Assembly (NCBI RefSeq): GCF_018403665.1
Contig: NZ_BOVJ01000125.1
Coordinates: forward strand, 1-33,779
Origin: Paenibacillus cisolokensis
GTDB taxonomy: Bacteria > Bacillota > Bacilli > Paenibacillales > Paenibacillaceae
Reading direction: 5' to 3'
Length of the DNA stretch: 33,779 nucleotides
Shown: one piece after another, positions 1 to 8,918 of the stretch
Layout of the letters: every line of letters starts with the position of its first letter
How positions within the stretch are numbered: position 1 is the first letter of the stretch
Translations under genes and position numbers: made by a program
Notes under the pieces: generated by a model
The model's database searches: none
What the model saw: only the letters and a program-made list of their open reading frames with translations
Told to the model about the DNA's origin: nothing

Positions 1-1
1 G

Positions 2-76
2 CTGAAGGCGGGGCACACCGGTGACGATTTCACGGAAGGCGAAGCGCACCGACGGACTGGTGACGATTATACGTAA
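2..76 (+). CDS. 3' end of an unidentified reading frame (partial)
   Basis: An open frame runs in from the left edge and ends at a TAA. Its last residues contain the near-repeat TGDDFT ... TGDDYT, coming from the two similar DNA stretches near positions 20-31 and 57-68. No family is recognisable from 24 residues, and the frame could be chance. A real coding end would fit a plus-strand gene left of the window. Confidence 0.2.
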   Translation: MKAGHTGDDFTEGEAHRRTGDDYT

Positions 77-136
77 GATGCTGCACACCCTTCTTCCGGG
101 CGAAACATAGGATGGTGAAAAAAGGTGCGTGATTCT

Positions 137-637
137 ATGAACTGCAAATCTTCAAAACCGTCGAGATCGCGCCCGATCCGGTATTATAATCTGAAATATG
201 ATTTCGGCATCGATTTCCCGCGCTGGTGGGGCAAATATATCGTCGTCGCCCGTCCCCGAACGATCGGAGGAGACGTGTATCTGCCGTTTTTGTTCCGGTA
301 CGGCGGCAAAATTTACGACCCGGTCTTCACGATCGTCATTTCCCCTTTCGGAGCGAGAAAGTGGCGCCGGCGATATGGCGACTCGCCGCTGGTGTTTATC
401 GGGGAACGCCGCGGCCGTTCCTACAGCTACATGCTGCCCGAGGAGCTGCCGGACGCCTTCCTCAAGCCGGACCGATCCGATTACGATTACCGAAAGTATC
501 GCATGCCGTTCCGGCTGCTGACCCGGATGGTCCGTACCGCCCCTGGCCTGCTGAAATCGTTCCGGTTGTCTAGCGTGCGATGCTGCGCCCCGCGGCGATT
601 AACCAGACGAGAAAAATGCCGCACAGCAGCGCAATGA
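137..637 (+). CDS. Hypothetical protein of unknown function
   Basis: A reading frame of about 166 codons, rich in Arg, Tyr and aromatic residues (for example DFPRWWGKYIVVARPRT near the start), with no signal peptide or membrane segment. I do not recognise a family. The ATG at 137 is preceded by AAGGTG at a spacing of nine; a GTG at 125 in the same frame is the alternative start. The last 22 or so codons run antisense through the 3' end of the convergent MFS gene and look less protein-like (many Arg and Cys). A one-base error near the end would instead place the stop at 571-573, just clear of the MFS gene. Given the frameshifts elsewhere in this window, that shorter end is plausible. Confidence 0.45.
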   Translation: MNCKSSKPSRSRPIRYYNLKYDFGIDFPRWWGKYIVVARPRTIGGDVYLPFLFRYGGKIYDPVFTIVISPFGARKWRRRYGDSPLVFIGERRGRSYSYMLPEELPDAFLKPDRSDYDYRKYRMPFRLLTRMVRTAPGLLKSFRLSSVRCCAPRRLTRREKCRTAAQ

Positions 638-1766
638 AGCCATAGCCGCCGAATACGTCATACCGTGCCGAGAAAAGGCCGAAACCGAGCCCGGCCAGCA
701 TGCTTACCAGATTCGCTCCGAGCGATTGGAACGAATCGATCGTCGCCCGCGTCGCCGAGCCGGTCCGGTGATGCAGATAGCCGCTGACGACCGGCTCCAT
801 GACGCCGGAGAACAGGCAGACGACGAGCATGGCCGCCATTCCGGCAACGTCACGGCTAACGGCGGCGTATGCGAAGCCGATGACGAAGACGGCCGTAATG
901 CCGATGAGCAGCGTTCTGCGGCCGATCCGCTCGGCCAGCGCATGCGCGAGCAGGCTGCCGGGCAGCTGCAACAGCATGATGGCGGTGGACAGCGCGCCGA
1001 AGAAGACGACCGGCACCTCCAGCCGGTTCGCGTACAACTGCCAAAATTCGTACAGGTAGACCATCGCCGTGCCTGTCACCATGCCGGAGAGAACGACGAG
1101 GCGGACGTCCGGATTTTGGCGGAAAAAGCGGAGGGACTCCGTTACATACCGCTTGAACGGCATCTTACCGCCGGCCGCCGCACCCTCTCCGACTTCAGCC
1201 GCTTTCGGTTCGGCAAGCAGCATCGACAGCATCAGGGCGATCAGCGCGCTGCCGAACGACAGCCAATAGTTCAGTTCCAGGTCGAACCGGGCGGCGAGCC
1301 AGCTGCCGCTGAGCGCGGCGAGAATGGCGGCGGCAAGGTCGCAGGCGTTCAGACGACCGAGCTGCTTCTCGAACGACGACGCCTTTCCTTGCAGCTGCAA
1401 TGTATCGTAAAGCAGCGCATTCTCCGATCCGCTGCTGGCCGAACGGCCGATCCCCGCCAAAAACACGACGACGGCAAAATGCCAAAACTCGGTTGCGAAC
1501 AGCAGGATGACAAATTCACTGCACCCGAGCAAGGCGCTTGCCACCATCATCCGCTTGCGGCCCCACCTGTCGGCCATCATGCCGGTCGGCACTTCCAGCA
1601 GCACGATCGTCAGGGCGTAAATGATTTCCGCATACACCACCATCTGAATGGTCATGCCCCGCTCCTCCCAAAACAGCCTCTCGATCACATAAGCCGGGAT
1701 AAGGCTGGAGAAGAACCGGAACGCGAACAGTATGCGGATGTTGACCAAGTTGCTCATGATCGACAT
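570..1766 (-). CDS. Major facilitator superfamily transporter, probable drug or metabolite exporter
   Basis: A 398-residue integral membrane protein with about twelve hydrophobic segments. The loop between the second and third carries the MFS motif A, seen as GMMADRWGRKRM (residues about 62-73). Length and layout fit the twelve-helix exporter group using proton antiport; the substrate cannot be read from sequence. The ATG at 1766 follows GGAGAGGAG at a good distance; an ATG three codons later is possible. The gene appears to be alone on its transcript, with a TATAAT box and a possible leader peptide upstream, and it converges on a small plus-strand hypothetical gene. The leader arrangement would fit a ribosome-sensed antibiotic exporter, but that is inference. 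Confidence 0.85.
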   Translation of the reverse strand: MSIMSNLVNIRILFAFRFFSSLIPAYVIERLFWEERGMTIQMVVYAEIIYALTIVLLEVPTGMMADRWGRKRMMVASALLGCSEFVILLFATEFWHFAVVVFLAGIGRSASSGSENALLYDTLQLQGKASSFEKQLGRLNACDLAAAILAALSGSWLAARFDLELNYWLSFGSALIALMLSMLLAEPKAAEVGEGAAAGGKMPFKRYVTESLRFFRQNPDVRLVVLSGMVTGTAMVYLYEFWQLYANRLEVPVVFFGALSTAIMLLQLPGSLLAHALAERIGRRTLLIGITAVFVIGFAYAAVSRDVAGMAAMLVVCLFSGVMEPVVSGYLHHRTGSATRATIDSFQSLGANLVSMLAGLGFGLFSARYDVFGGYGFIALLCGIFLVWLIAAGRSIAR

Positions 1767-1846
1767 GTCAACTCCTCTCCGGAATCCGATTGATCATGCG
1801 GGACAACCGGAACCGGGGGAGCCCGGGCAAAGCGGAACGTTACCGA

Positions 1847-1876
1847 TTAACAGGGCGGTCTGGCGAATATCGTCAT
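1847..1876 (-). CDS. Possible 9-codon leader peptide upstream of the MFS gene
   Basis: AAAAGGAG, one of the strongest ribosome-binding sites in this region, lies eight bases before an ATG that opens a frame reading MTIFARPPC and then TAA. About 80 GC-rich bases separate its stop from the MFS start. That stretch includes CCGGG-ctcc-CCCGG, able to form a hairpin, and runs of C that could pair partly with the MFS ribosome-binding site. Leader peptides of this size control many ribosome-targeting resistance genes. It could equally be the start of a deleted gene. Confidence 0.35.
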   Translation of the reverse strand: MTIFARPPC

Positions 1877-1908
1877 CGTTGGCTCTCCTTTTGTTGGATA
1901 TATTGTAT

Positions 1909-1914
1909 ATTATA
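1909..1914 (-). promoter_or_regulatory. Probable -10 box of the MFS gene
   Basis: Perfect TATAAT on the minus strand in an AT-rich stretch, about 26-30 bases before the ribosome-binding site and leader ATG. The expected -35 position holds only a poor match (TGGTTC at spacing 17), so the promoter may be weak or activator-dependent. Confidence 0.45.
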
Positions 1915-2049
1915 AGAGAAACGGACCGATGGAACCACGCCGCGAATACAAAGCGCAAGTCTCAATCTTGAAGTGGAATGCCGATCCTTTCTCCCTCCTT
2001 GAAATCTTATGATCAGGCAGATGTCAATGTTTCATCCAACTTCGCATTC

Positions 2050-2084
2050 AAAAGTCCCGCTTGACCTCAACAGGCCAAGCGGGA
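2050..2084 (-). terminator. Rho-independent terminator of the glycosyltransferase gene
   Basis: TCCCGCTTG pairs with CAAGCGGGA across a short loop, and on the minus strand the hairpin is followed by TTTT. It sits 45 bases past the true C-terminal stop of the glycosyltransferase. Confidence 0.75.
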
Positions 2085-2129
2085 TTCGTCGTTCAGGACA
2101 CAATTAATATTAACTCACCGGAGCACCGA

Positions 2130-3249
2130 TCATCGGGCAAGAAGGTCCAAAACAACTTTCGCTCCGGCAAGAGGATCGTTGTTTTTGTTGGAATTGTTTG
2201 ATATTCTCATACAATCCTTTGAATGCTTCCGGAAAAAGCAGCAGCTTTTCGATCCAGCTATCCACATCGTGTTTGTTTCGGATTTGGATTGCCAAATCGC
2301 GTCCGACCAGATGCTCGCAGTTGTATTCCTCATGCCCGGGAATCGGTCCATAGATCAGCATCGGAATGCCTTTCGTCAATGCTTCGAAACATGTTAAACC
2401 TCCCGGTTTGGTAATCAATACATCCGCAGCGTCCAACAGTTGATGAATGATATTCACATAACCTAATATTACAATATGAGGGTGCCGGAAGCGTACATTG
2501 TTCTCCAGGGAAGTCTTGAGAGCTTGATTGGATCCCGTGCAAATAATGAATTGAATATCGTCCTTCCACTTGATTAAAGCATCAGCGATATCCTTGATCC
2601 CGCCTAATCCGAGTCCCCCGCCCATCACGAGAACGGTGGGCAAATTTTTAAATGCAAGCTTTTTCTCGCTTCCAACTTGTTCAGCTTTTGCCAAAATCCG
2701 ATTTCACCGGAATGCCCGTAACGACAATCTTCTGCTCCGATATCCCGAAAAGAACCAATTGCCGCAATACCTCTTCATTGGATGCCATATAGATATCGAC
2801 TTCAGGTTGCGCCCAAACTTGATGTACATGAAAATCGGTAATCACTGTACACAAGCGAACCCGATATCCTCTTCGTTTTAATCGGGATAAGGATGAACTG
2901 CTGAACGGGTGCGTACAGATGACGATATCGGGATTGATTTGCTTCAAAACTTTATCGAGATTTCGATGCAACAACTGGTAAATCAGAGACTGCAGCCAGT
3001 TAGGAGTGGTATGGTTCGGTTTTGACAAATGATCGTATATTTTTTCCATAAAAACGAAAATGTTGTGATGCTTTGTTTATAAATACGTAAAACAAGGTCG
3101 TTTATAGCAGGGTGAAGCATTTTGCCGATTTCGATAATATGGATTTGTACAGACGGTTCCTGAAGCGAAATGACTTGAGCCAGTGCTTCGGCTGCTTTCG
3201 TATGGCCGTTTCCGAATGCCTCCGAGAGGATTAACACCTTTTTGCGCAT
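2130..3249 (-). pseudogene. MGDG-synthase/UgtP-like glycosyltransferase, broken by three frameshifts
   Basis: Joined across three frames, this encodes about 370 residues of a GT28-type glycosyltransferase of the monogalactosyldiacylglycerol synthase group, which in Firmicutes includes diacylglycerol glucosyltransferases acting at the membrane. The N-terminal part (2983-3249) has LSEAFGNGHTKAAEAL, the middle part (2681-3049) has VITDFHVHQVWAQPEVD and TGIPVKSDF, and the C-terminal part (from 2694) has VLVMGGGLG and TKPGGLTCFEAL. Breaks lie in the A6 run at 3040-3045 (one A missing restores WKKIYDH), near the T4 run at 2693-2696, and near the A5 run at about 2176-2181. After the last, the other frame gives a natural end (NNDPLAGAKVVLDLLAR) and stops at 2130. 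All breaks are beside homopolymers, so sequencing error is as likely as true decay. The ATG at 3249 has a GAGG site upstream. Confidence 0.8.
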
Positions 3250-3344
3250 CGCTTTTGTTCCTCACTTCATTTGTCCTTGTGCGACAGTCTCCATCCTTAA
3301 TTTCCCCCTTTTTTGTAAATATCATCCCGACAACACATCGACAT

Positions 3345-3388
3345 AAAAGCACAAGCTTCCCGTCCGGCATGTTGCCGGCAGGAAGCTT
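3345..3388 (-). terminator. Terminator of the 12-gene catabolic operon
   Basis: A strong interrupted stem: AAGCTTCC pairs with GGAAGCTT and CCGGC with GCCGG around a five-base loop. On the minus strand it is followed by GTGC and TTTT. It lies about 30 bases past the aldehyde dehydrogenase stop and separates the operon from the glycosyltransferase. Confidence 0.8.
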
Positions 3389-3417
3389 GCTTCAGCATCA
3401 GATCGTAGTATTGCGTT

Positions 3418-4839
3418 TCAACCCAGATTCAGCGAAATATATTTCACTTCCAGAAACTCCTCGATCCCCCAGTGGCCGCCTTCACGGCCAATTCCGCTTT
3501 CCTTCATCCCGCCGAACGGCGCCTGTGCCGTCGCGGGCAGCCCGTCGTTCAAGCCGACGATCCCGTATTCCAGACCTTCCGAAATGACGAACGCTTCCTG
3601 GATATCTTGCGAGAAAACGTAGGCTGCAAGCCCGTAACGAGTCTTGTTCGCGCGTTCGATCACTTCTTCGGTCGTTCGGTACGTCACAACGGGTACGACC
3701 GGACCGAACGTTTCCTCGCGCATGCAGAGCATATCGTCGCTGACGTCCGTCAGCACCACCGGCGGCACAAAATAGCCTTTGGCGCTTATCGGTTCATAAG
3801 GGGTTGCAAGCTTCGCCCCTTTGTCCAGAGCGTCCTGCAGATGGTTTTGCACTTTTTCCACTGCGGCTTTGTTGATGAGCGGACCGATATTGACCCCTTC
3901 CTCCAGCCCGTTGCCCACCTTTAATTTCCGCACTTCATCCGTCAGCTGTTGCACAAAACGATCCCGAATCGATTCGTGCACGTAAACGCGGTTTGGACAA
4001 ATACAGGTTTGCCCGGCGTTGCGGAATTTGGGAGCGATGAACTCCTTGACAGTCAGGTCAAGATTCGCGCTTTTCGTTATAATATACGGAGCATGTCCGC
4101 CAAGCTCGAGGGAGATGTTTTTAACCGTATCGGCGGCTTGCCGCATAAGCAATTTGCCGACACGGGTGGAGCCTGTGAAAGAGACTTTGCGCACGCGCTC
4201 ATCGGCCATCCACGTTTCGCCGATCTCTTTCTCATTCCCCGTAACCACATTCAGCACTCCCGCAGGAATTCCCGCTTCATGCGCCAGCTCGGCCAGTTTA
4301 TAAGCCGTAAGCGGCGTATACTCCGATGGCTTGATCACCACGGTGCAGCCTGCAGCAATGGCCGGACCTACCTTGCGGGTGATCATCGCGGCAGGAAAGT
4401 TCCAGGGCGTAATCGCGGCAACGACCCCTACCGGTTGCTTCAACACGAGAATGCGTTTGTTTGGCGCGGATGCGGGTACGGTCTGGCCGTAAACTCGTTT
4501 GGCCTCTTCCGCATACCAGGTCAGGAAGCTGGCCGCATACATCACTTCGCCGAGCGCTTCCTGCAACGGCTTCCCTTGTTCGAGCGTCATGATGCGGGCG
4601 ATCGTTTCCTTGTTCTCGATAATCAACTGATGCCATTTCAGAATCAGCGCCGCCCGTTCGTTCGCGGTTTTGCTTCTCCAGGCGGGCAACGCGGCCTCTG
4701 CGGCCGCAACCGCCAGCAGCGCTTCCTCTTTCCCCGCATAGGGGGCCGATCCGACCGCTTCCAAAGTCGCCGGATTTTCTACCGTAATCCGTTTCTCGGT
4801 AGGGACCCATTCGCCGTTAATGTATAAATTCGCATCCAT
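3418..4839 (-). CDS. NAD(P)-dependent aldehyde dehydrogenase, succinate-semialdehyde dehydrogenase type
   Basis: A 473-residue aldehyde dehydrogenase oxidising an aldehyde to its acid. The catalytic cysteine is C279 in AGQTCICPNR, the general-base glutamate E245 in SLELGGHAP, the NAD-binding PWNFP is at about 145-149, and FTGSTRVGK is at 221-229. Sequence style and length resemble GabD-type semialdehyde dehydrogenases. It is the last gene of the operon, 13 bases after the ThDP decarboxylase stop, with AAGGAGG before the ATG at 4839. Next to a 2-oxoacid decarboxylase its natural job is oxidising the released aldehyde. If that 2-oxoacid is 2-oxoglutarate the product would be succinate. The exact aldehyde is not deducible. 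Confidence 0.9.
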   Translation of the reverse strand: MDANLYINGEWVPTEKRITVENPATLEAVGSAPYAGKEEALLAVAAAEAALPAWRSKTANERAALILKWHQLIIENKETIARIMTLEQGKPLQEALGEVMYAASFLTWYAEEAKRVYGQTVPASAPNKRILVLKQPVGVVAAITPWNFPAAMITRKVGPAIAAGCTVVIKPSEYTPLTAYKLAELAHEAGIPAGVLNVVTGNEKEIGETWMADERVRKVSFTGSTRVGKLLMRQAADTVKNISLELGGHAPYIITKSANLDLTVKEFIAPKFRNAGQTCICPNRVYVHESIRDRFVQQLTDEVRKLKVGNGLEEGVNIGPLINKAAVEKVQNHLQDALDKGAKLATPYEPISAKGYFVPPVVLTDVSDDMLCMREETFGPVVPVVTYRTTEEVIERANKTRYGLAAYVFSQDIQEAFVISEGLEYGIVGLNDGLPATAQAPFGGMKESGIGREGGHWGIEEFLEVKYISLNLG

Positions 4840-4852
4840 CCCGCAGCCCTCC

Positions 4853-6520
4853 TTAAGTGGTTACTGAAATATCCAAAAAGTACGGCCCTTGCGCCTGCAA
4901 GCCTGTTTTCAGCGCACCCGGCAACGATTCGACAGCGGTCACCCGTTCGGCGGGAACTCCGAACGCCTCCGCCATCCGGATCAAATCTGCGGGACCGTCA
5001 AGGTCCAGGCAATCCAGTTTGTCGCCGCCAAGCGGAGCGCCTAAAGCCTTCAAACCCTTTTTGAGCACATGGTAAGCGCGGTTGTTCACAACGATAAATA
5101 AAACGCGTGCGTTGGTCTTGACGGCGCTGTACAAGATTTGCGGATAATACAGAAACGTGCCGTCTCCGAGCAGACTGACCACGGTTCTTTCCGGATCGGC
5201 TATCGCCGTACCGACCGCTTGAGCCGCACCGTGCCCCAGACCGCCGCCTTTGCCCGCCGTATATTGTTTCGGTTCCCAGAGGTGAATATGATCGATGAAG
5301 GGCAGCGCATTCGAAACCGCTTCGTTGACAATCGTAAACTTGCCGTCTTTCGGCAGCAGTTTCGCCAATTCCGCCGCCACGATCTTGGCCGTAATGGCCC
5401 CGCTCTGACGGTCGGCGTCAAGCGCCTGCTCCAATTGTTCCCGTCTCGCCCGCGCTTTCGCTTCCACTTCCCGGAGTCTTTGACGAACCTGCTCCTGATC
5501 GAAATCCGCGCAATCGGTTATGAGGTCCGCTAACGCTGCCAGGCTCGCCTTCAGCGCTCCCCACGCGCCTATGCCGCCCGCCACATTTTTACCGATCTCC
5601 CAAGGATCGTCGTGCAGATAGAGCATGGTCGTGCCGGGCTTCACGAAGCTTCCTCCGTTATCGTACAGCGCCACAGGCGCTTGCGCCTTGACGCCGACAT
5701 AAAAGAGAAGATCGTATTCGCTTAATATTCGCCGAATTTGGCCCGCATTCATGGGCAGCGTTCCGAGGAAGCAGCGATGACGGTTGTCCGCATTTTGCCT
5801 TGTCGGCATTCCCTCGGACATGACGCCGGCGCCAATCCGTTCCGCGAGCCGCTGCAATTCGAGATGGGCGCCGGCATCGCCGACGCCATCCCCCGCCAAA
5901 ATCAGCGGCCGTTTCGCGCGCAGCAGTTCCTTCGCGATCTCCTCGAGAGCTGCGCGCTCCGCGCAAAAGCCGGAGGCCACCCTCGTCGGCGGGGCAAGCC
6001 GATCGACTGCCGCCGGCGCAATCGAAATATCGTAAGGGAGGGACAGAAACACCGGACCGCGCGGCGGGGTCATCGCCACCTTGAACGCGCGGTGCAGCGC
6101 CAGCGGCAGCTCTTCGGCATACCGGACCTCGTGAGCCCACTTGGTCATACTGCGGACTTGCCCGACATGATCTCCCGCCAGAATCGGCTCCTCAAGCAAG
6201 AGGCGGGTGTGATGCTGTCCGGCGATGACCACCAGCGGGATGCCGGCACGGTACGCGTTATATAAATTACCCATGCCGTTCGCCAAGCCGGGCGCGACAT
6301 GAAGAATGACAACCCCCGGCTTGTCCGCCTGCCTGGCATACCCCATAGCCATTCCCACCGCGTTCGCCTCATGGAGCGCGGTGACATATTCAACATCCGC
6401 GTATTTCGGGAAACCGTCGATAAACGGCAGTTCGGACGTTCCGGGATTGCCGAACACGTGGGATACGCCATACTCGCGAAGCAACTGAAACAATAAATCC
6501 CGGCCCAATGTCACGGTCAC
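4853..6520 (-). CDS. Thiamine-diphosphate enzyme, benzoylformate-decarboxylase-like 2-oxoacid decarboxylase
   Basis: A 555-residue ThDP enzyme with the usual three domains. The cofactor-activating glutamate is E51 in ALHEANAVGMA. FGNPGTSELPF (23-33) parallels the GNPGSNELPF segment of benzoylformate decarboxylase, and LHVAPGLANGMGNLYNA matches that enzyme's active-site histidine loop. The ThDP/Mg motif is GDGTF (from about 452), closing with NN at about 479-480. Acetolactate synthase is a less likely reading because the N-terminus is decarboxylase-like. It would convert a 2-oxoacid to an aldehyde and CO2, feeding the dehydrogenase downstream. The start is GTG at 6520, with GGAG eight bases upstream. 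Benzoylformate, branched oxoacids and 2-oxoglutarate are all possible substrates. Confidence 0.85.
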   Translation of the reverse strand: MTVTLGRDLLFQLLREYGVSHVFGNPGTSELPFIDGFPKYADVEYVTALHEANAVGMAMGYARQADKPGVVILHVAPGLANGMGNLYNAYRAGIPLVVIAGQHHTRLLLEEPILAGDHVGQVRSMTKWAHEVRYAEELPLALHRAFKVAMTPPRGPVFLSLPYDISIAPAAVDRLAPPTRVASGFCAERAALEEIAKELLRAKRPLILAGDGVGDAGAHLELQRLAERIGAGVMSEGMPTRQNADNRHRCFLGTLPMNAGQIRRILSEYDLLFYVGVKAQAPVALYDNGGSFVKPGTTMLYLHDDPWEIGKNVAGGIGAWGALKASLAALADLITDCADFDQEQVRQRLREVEAKARARREQLEQALDADRQSGAITAKIVAAELAKLLPKDGKFTIVNEAVSNALPFIDHIHLWEPKQYTAGKGGGLGHGAAQAVGTAIADPERTVVSLLGDGTFLYYPQILYSAVKTNARVLFIVVNNRAYHVLKKGLKALGAPLGGDKLDCLDLDGPADLIRMAEAFGVPAERVTAVESLPGALKTGLQAQGPYFLDISVTT

Positions 6521-6541
6521 TCAATTGGCTCCTTCCTGTTT

Positions 6542-7372
6542 CTATTCCAGTACGAATCCGTGTTCTTTCAAAAAGGGAGCCAGATCCCGCCGAAAATCGT
6601 TGCCTCGCGCCATCCGGCGTGCCGTATGCTCCGCCCAGCCGTAATGCCCCGTATCTTGTTCCGGTTCCGGCGTTACGCCGGGAATGCGAACGCGCCGTCC
6701 TTTGTAAATATCGGTTTGCGCCATTCGCTTGTCGTAAGCATCGATGCCTTGTTCCATGCCCGCAGGCGAATATTTCTCCTGGTGCACGACAACCGATTGC
6801 GGAAGACGCGGCTTTACGCTGCTCGGACTTGCCGGGTATCCGACCGCAAGACCGATGGTCGCGAACACCGACGGCGGCAGCTCCAGAAACTCCGCAACTT
6901 CGCGCGCCCGATTGCGGATCGCGCCGACCATGCAGCAGCCAAGACCCAGGCTTTCCGCGGCAAGGGCCGCGTTCTGAGCCGCCAACGCGCTGTCGATGAC
7001 GGAGACGAGCAGCAGTTCCAAATAATCGGAGCCAAAGCGGTATCCCTGTCTGGCTGTCACATATTTATGCCGGTACGAATCCGCGCAGAAAGCGAGAAAC
7101 AGCGGCGCCTGCTCGATAAACGCCTGATTGTCGCACAATTCCCGCATCCGGCGCTTCCGCTCGGGGTCTCGAATGACGACGACGCTCCAGGATTGAAAAT
7201 TCGAGGACGTAGGGGCGCTTTGCGCCGACGCCATCATCATCTCGACCAGCCCTTCGGGCAGCGGACGGTCGGGATCGAAATGGCGCACCGACGAGTGGCG
7301 CGTCATCTGATCGATCACCGGGTTTCGCAGCGCCTCAAATACCGGCAGGCCGTCAATTGAAAAACGATCCAT
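6542..7372 (-). CDS. NADPH-dependent FMN nitroreductase/oxidoreductase (NfsA/Frp type)
   Basis: A 276-residue flavoreductase. RHSSVRHFDPDRPLPEG, the FMN-binding start of the family, is followed by SAQSAPTSSNFQSW, then LGLGCCMVGAIRN and LAVGYPASPSSVKPRLP. Length and motifs fit NfsA/YcnD-type NADPH oxidoreductases rather than the short nitroreductase class. Such enzymes reduce nitro groups, quinones, flavins or other acceptors, so the label does not prove a nitro substrate. The ATG at 7372 follows the GNAT stop directly, with GGGAGG upstream, so the two are translationally coupled. In this operon it could supply reduced flavin or reduce an unsaturated intermediate. Confidence 0.85.
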   Translation of the reverse strand: MDRFSIDGLPVFEALRNPVIDQMTRHSSVRHFDPDRPLPEGLVEMMMASAQSAPTSSNFQSWSVVVIRDPERKRRMRELCDNQAFIEQAPLFLAFCADSYRHKYVTARQGYRFGSDYLELLLVSVIDSALAAQNAALAAESLGLGCCMVGAIRNRAREVAEFLELPPSVFATIGLAVGYPASPSSVKPRLPQSVVVHQEKYSPAGMEQGIDAYDKRMAQTDIYKGRRVRIPGVTPEPEQDTGHYGWAEHTARRMARGNDFRRDLAPFLKEHGFVLE

Positions 7373-7891
7373 TCAGTGTCCTCCCGCTCCTTGTCCCACC
7401 ATGTCCGGTATGAGTATCTTTTTCATATATATCGTAATATGTCCGCGCCCGAGATCTTTCGAGCCTTCGATCACATAATTGCGCCGTTTGTACATTTCGA
7501 TCAGCCACGGATGGCGATCTGCCGTGCCCAGGGAGACGGCCGGGGATTTCAGCGTATCGCGCACCATCGTTTCCTCGCACCAGGTGATCATCTCCCTGCC
7601 GAGCCCTTTGCGTCCGGCATCCGGGTCACTGGCGAACCACCAAAGGTGAGGAACGCCGAAAGGTCCGGGCGACGGTCCCCACGGCATCCGGATCGATATC
7701 GTCGAGAGCACCTTCCCGTCCTCTTCCATCAATAAGCACATATTTTCGCGAATATTTTTCTCCACCAAGGCCAAATCTGCCGTAGCCGCAGCAAAGTTAA
7801 TGCCCATCTTGCGAATCGGTTCGTAGGCCCGAAGCGTCAAATCCAGCAGTGCGGGCGCATCCTCCAAGGTCGCCAAACGAAAATTAGCCAT
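7373..7891 (-). CDS. GNAT-family N-acetyltransferase
   Basis: 172 residues with the GNAT fold order: an N-terminal FRLATLEDAPALLDLTLRAY, a central strand LWWFASDPDAGRKGLGREM with the acetyl-CoA-binding R/G-x-x-G-x-G/A signature, and a C-terminal WLIEMYKRRNYVIEG. It transfers an acetyl group from acetyl-CoA to an amine. I chose ATG at 7891, twelve bases after AGGAGG; ATG at 7903 would sit directly on that site. It overlaps the end of the upstream deacylase gene by eight bases. It may detoxify or tailor an amine intermediate of the pathway; the acceptor is unknown. Confidence 0.8.
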   Translation of the reverse strand: MANFRLATLEDAPALLDLTLRAYEPIRKMGINFAAATADLALVEKNIRENMCLLMEEDGKVLSTISIRMPWGPSPGPFGVPHLWWFASDPDAGRKGLGREMITWCEETMVRDTLKSPAVSLGTADRHPWLIEMYKRRNYVIEGSKDLGRGHITIYMKKILIPDMVGQGAGGH

Positions 7892-8918
7892 GTTGTTCTT
7901 CATCCTCCTGCCATTCCAAACCGACGAACGCCACACGGTCACCCGTATCGACCGGCGGGTTCTTCCGGCTTGCGATGATATACATATCTTGTTCGGCGCG
8001 AATCTCCTGGACGGTGCCAAACATATCCACAATACGGCAAACGAGCTCCCCGCGCTTCACCACCGATCCGCTGGGGGCGCTGTCGACAACGAGCCCGCCG
8101 TGATCGGCATAGAGGAACCGGCGCCGGGTAATCGTGATCGACCGCGCTTGCGGAGCGGCAGCCGGCGCTTCCGGCCAAATCCCGAGCTCATGCAGAATGC
8201 TTGCAATTCCCCGTTCCCCGAAGGAAACCATGTCCGGTTGAATGTGACCGCCCGAACCAAGCTCCGTCATGAAAGCCGGAATGCCGTGCTTCAGACATTG
8301 CACGTCCAGAAATCCGGCGACATTGCCCGGCAGCTCGTTCAGGCTGCCTCCCAGGTCGACCCGGCAATGCGCCGTGCCGCCGAATACCCGGGCCAGCCGT
8401 TCCGCCTGATCGCATACTTCGGCGGAAGCTGACGGCAGCCGTTTAAAGACGGTATAGGGAAGCGCATCGTAATGCGTGCCCAACGTATGAAAATCGACAA
8501 GATGAGTCGCCAGCCGCCGGATCTGCTCGAACAGATGATGCGCAAGCCGCTGGGAGAGCGTCCCGTTCGGATCTCCCGGGAATTGCATATCCATATCCAA
8601 CCCGTCCTGCGGCGTGTTTTTCTGCCTTGCCTGGAACGCCAGCGGATTGGAGATCGGCGTGGCGATTACCGCACCGGCCATTTTCTGCGGATCAAGCTTC
8701 GGAAGCAGATTGCGAATCGCCATCGGACCGTTCAATTCGTCGCCATGAACCGCTCCGTTGAGCCACAGGCACGGGCCGGGGCGGGCGCCGTTCACGATCA
8801 TGACCGGCATCAGAATCGGTCCGCGATGGGAAAGCTCGGCCACCTTGACCATGCCGGCCGCAAATTCGCCCGGCGCGGCTTCGACCTCTCCCCATGCGAT
8901 CGTTCTATCCGCGCTCAT
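7884..8918 (-). CDS. Succinylglutamate desuccinylase/aspartoacylase-family deacylase
   Basis: 344 residues of the AstE/AspA zinc-hydrolase family (M14-like). The zinc ligands are H58 and E61 in NGAVHGDELNG and H144 in VDFHTLGTH. The remaining half is the usual beta-rich domain ending in VDTGDRVAFVGLEW. Family members remove an acyl group (succinyl, acetyl) from an amino acid or related amine. The start ATG at 8918 overlaps the lyase stop as ATGA, so the genes are translationally coupled. With the M20 amidohydrolase two genes upstream, it gives the operon two different amide-cleaving enzymes, which argues for an N-acylated substrate or intermediate. Confidence 0.85.
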   Translation of the reverse strand: MSADRTIAWGEVEAAPGEFAAGMVKVAELSHRGPILMPVMIVNGARPGPCLWLNGAVHGDELNGPMAIRNLLPKLDPQKMAGAVIATPISNPLAFQARQKNTPQDGLDMDMQFPGDPNGTLSQRLAHHLFEQIRRLATHLVDFHTLGTHYDALPYTVFKRLPSASAEVCDQAERLARVFGGTAHCRVDLGGSLNELPGNVAGFLDVQCLKHGIPAFMTELGSGGHIQPDMVSFGERGIASILHELGIWPEAPAAAPQARSITITRRRFLYADHGGLVVDSAPSGSVVKRGELVCRIVDMFGTVQEIRAEQDMYIIASRKNPPVDTGDRVAFVGLEWQEDEEQHG

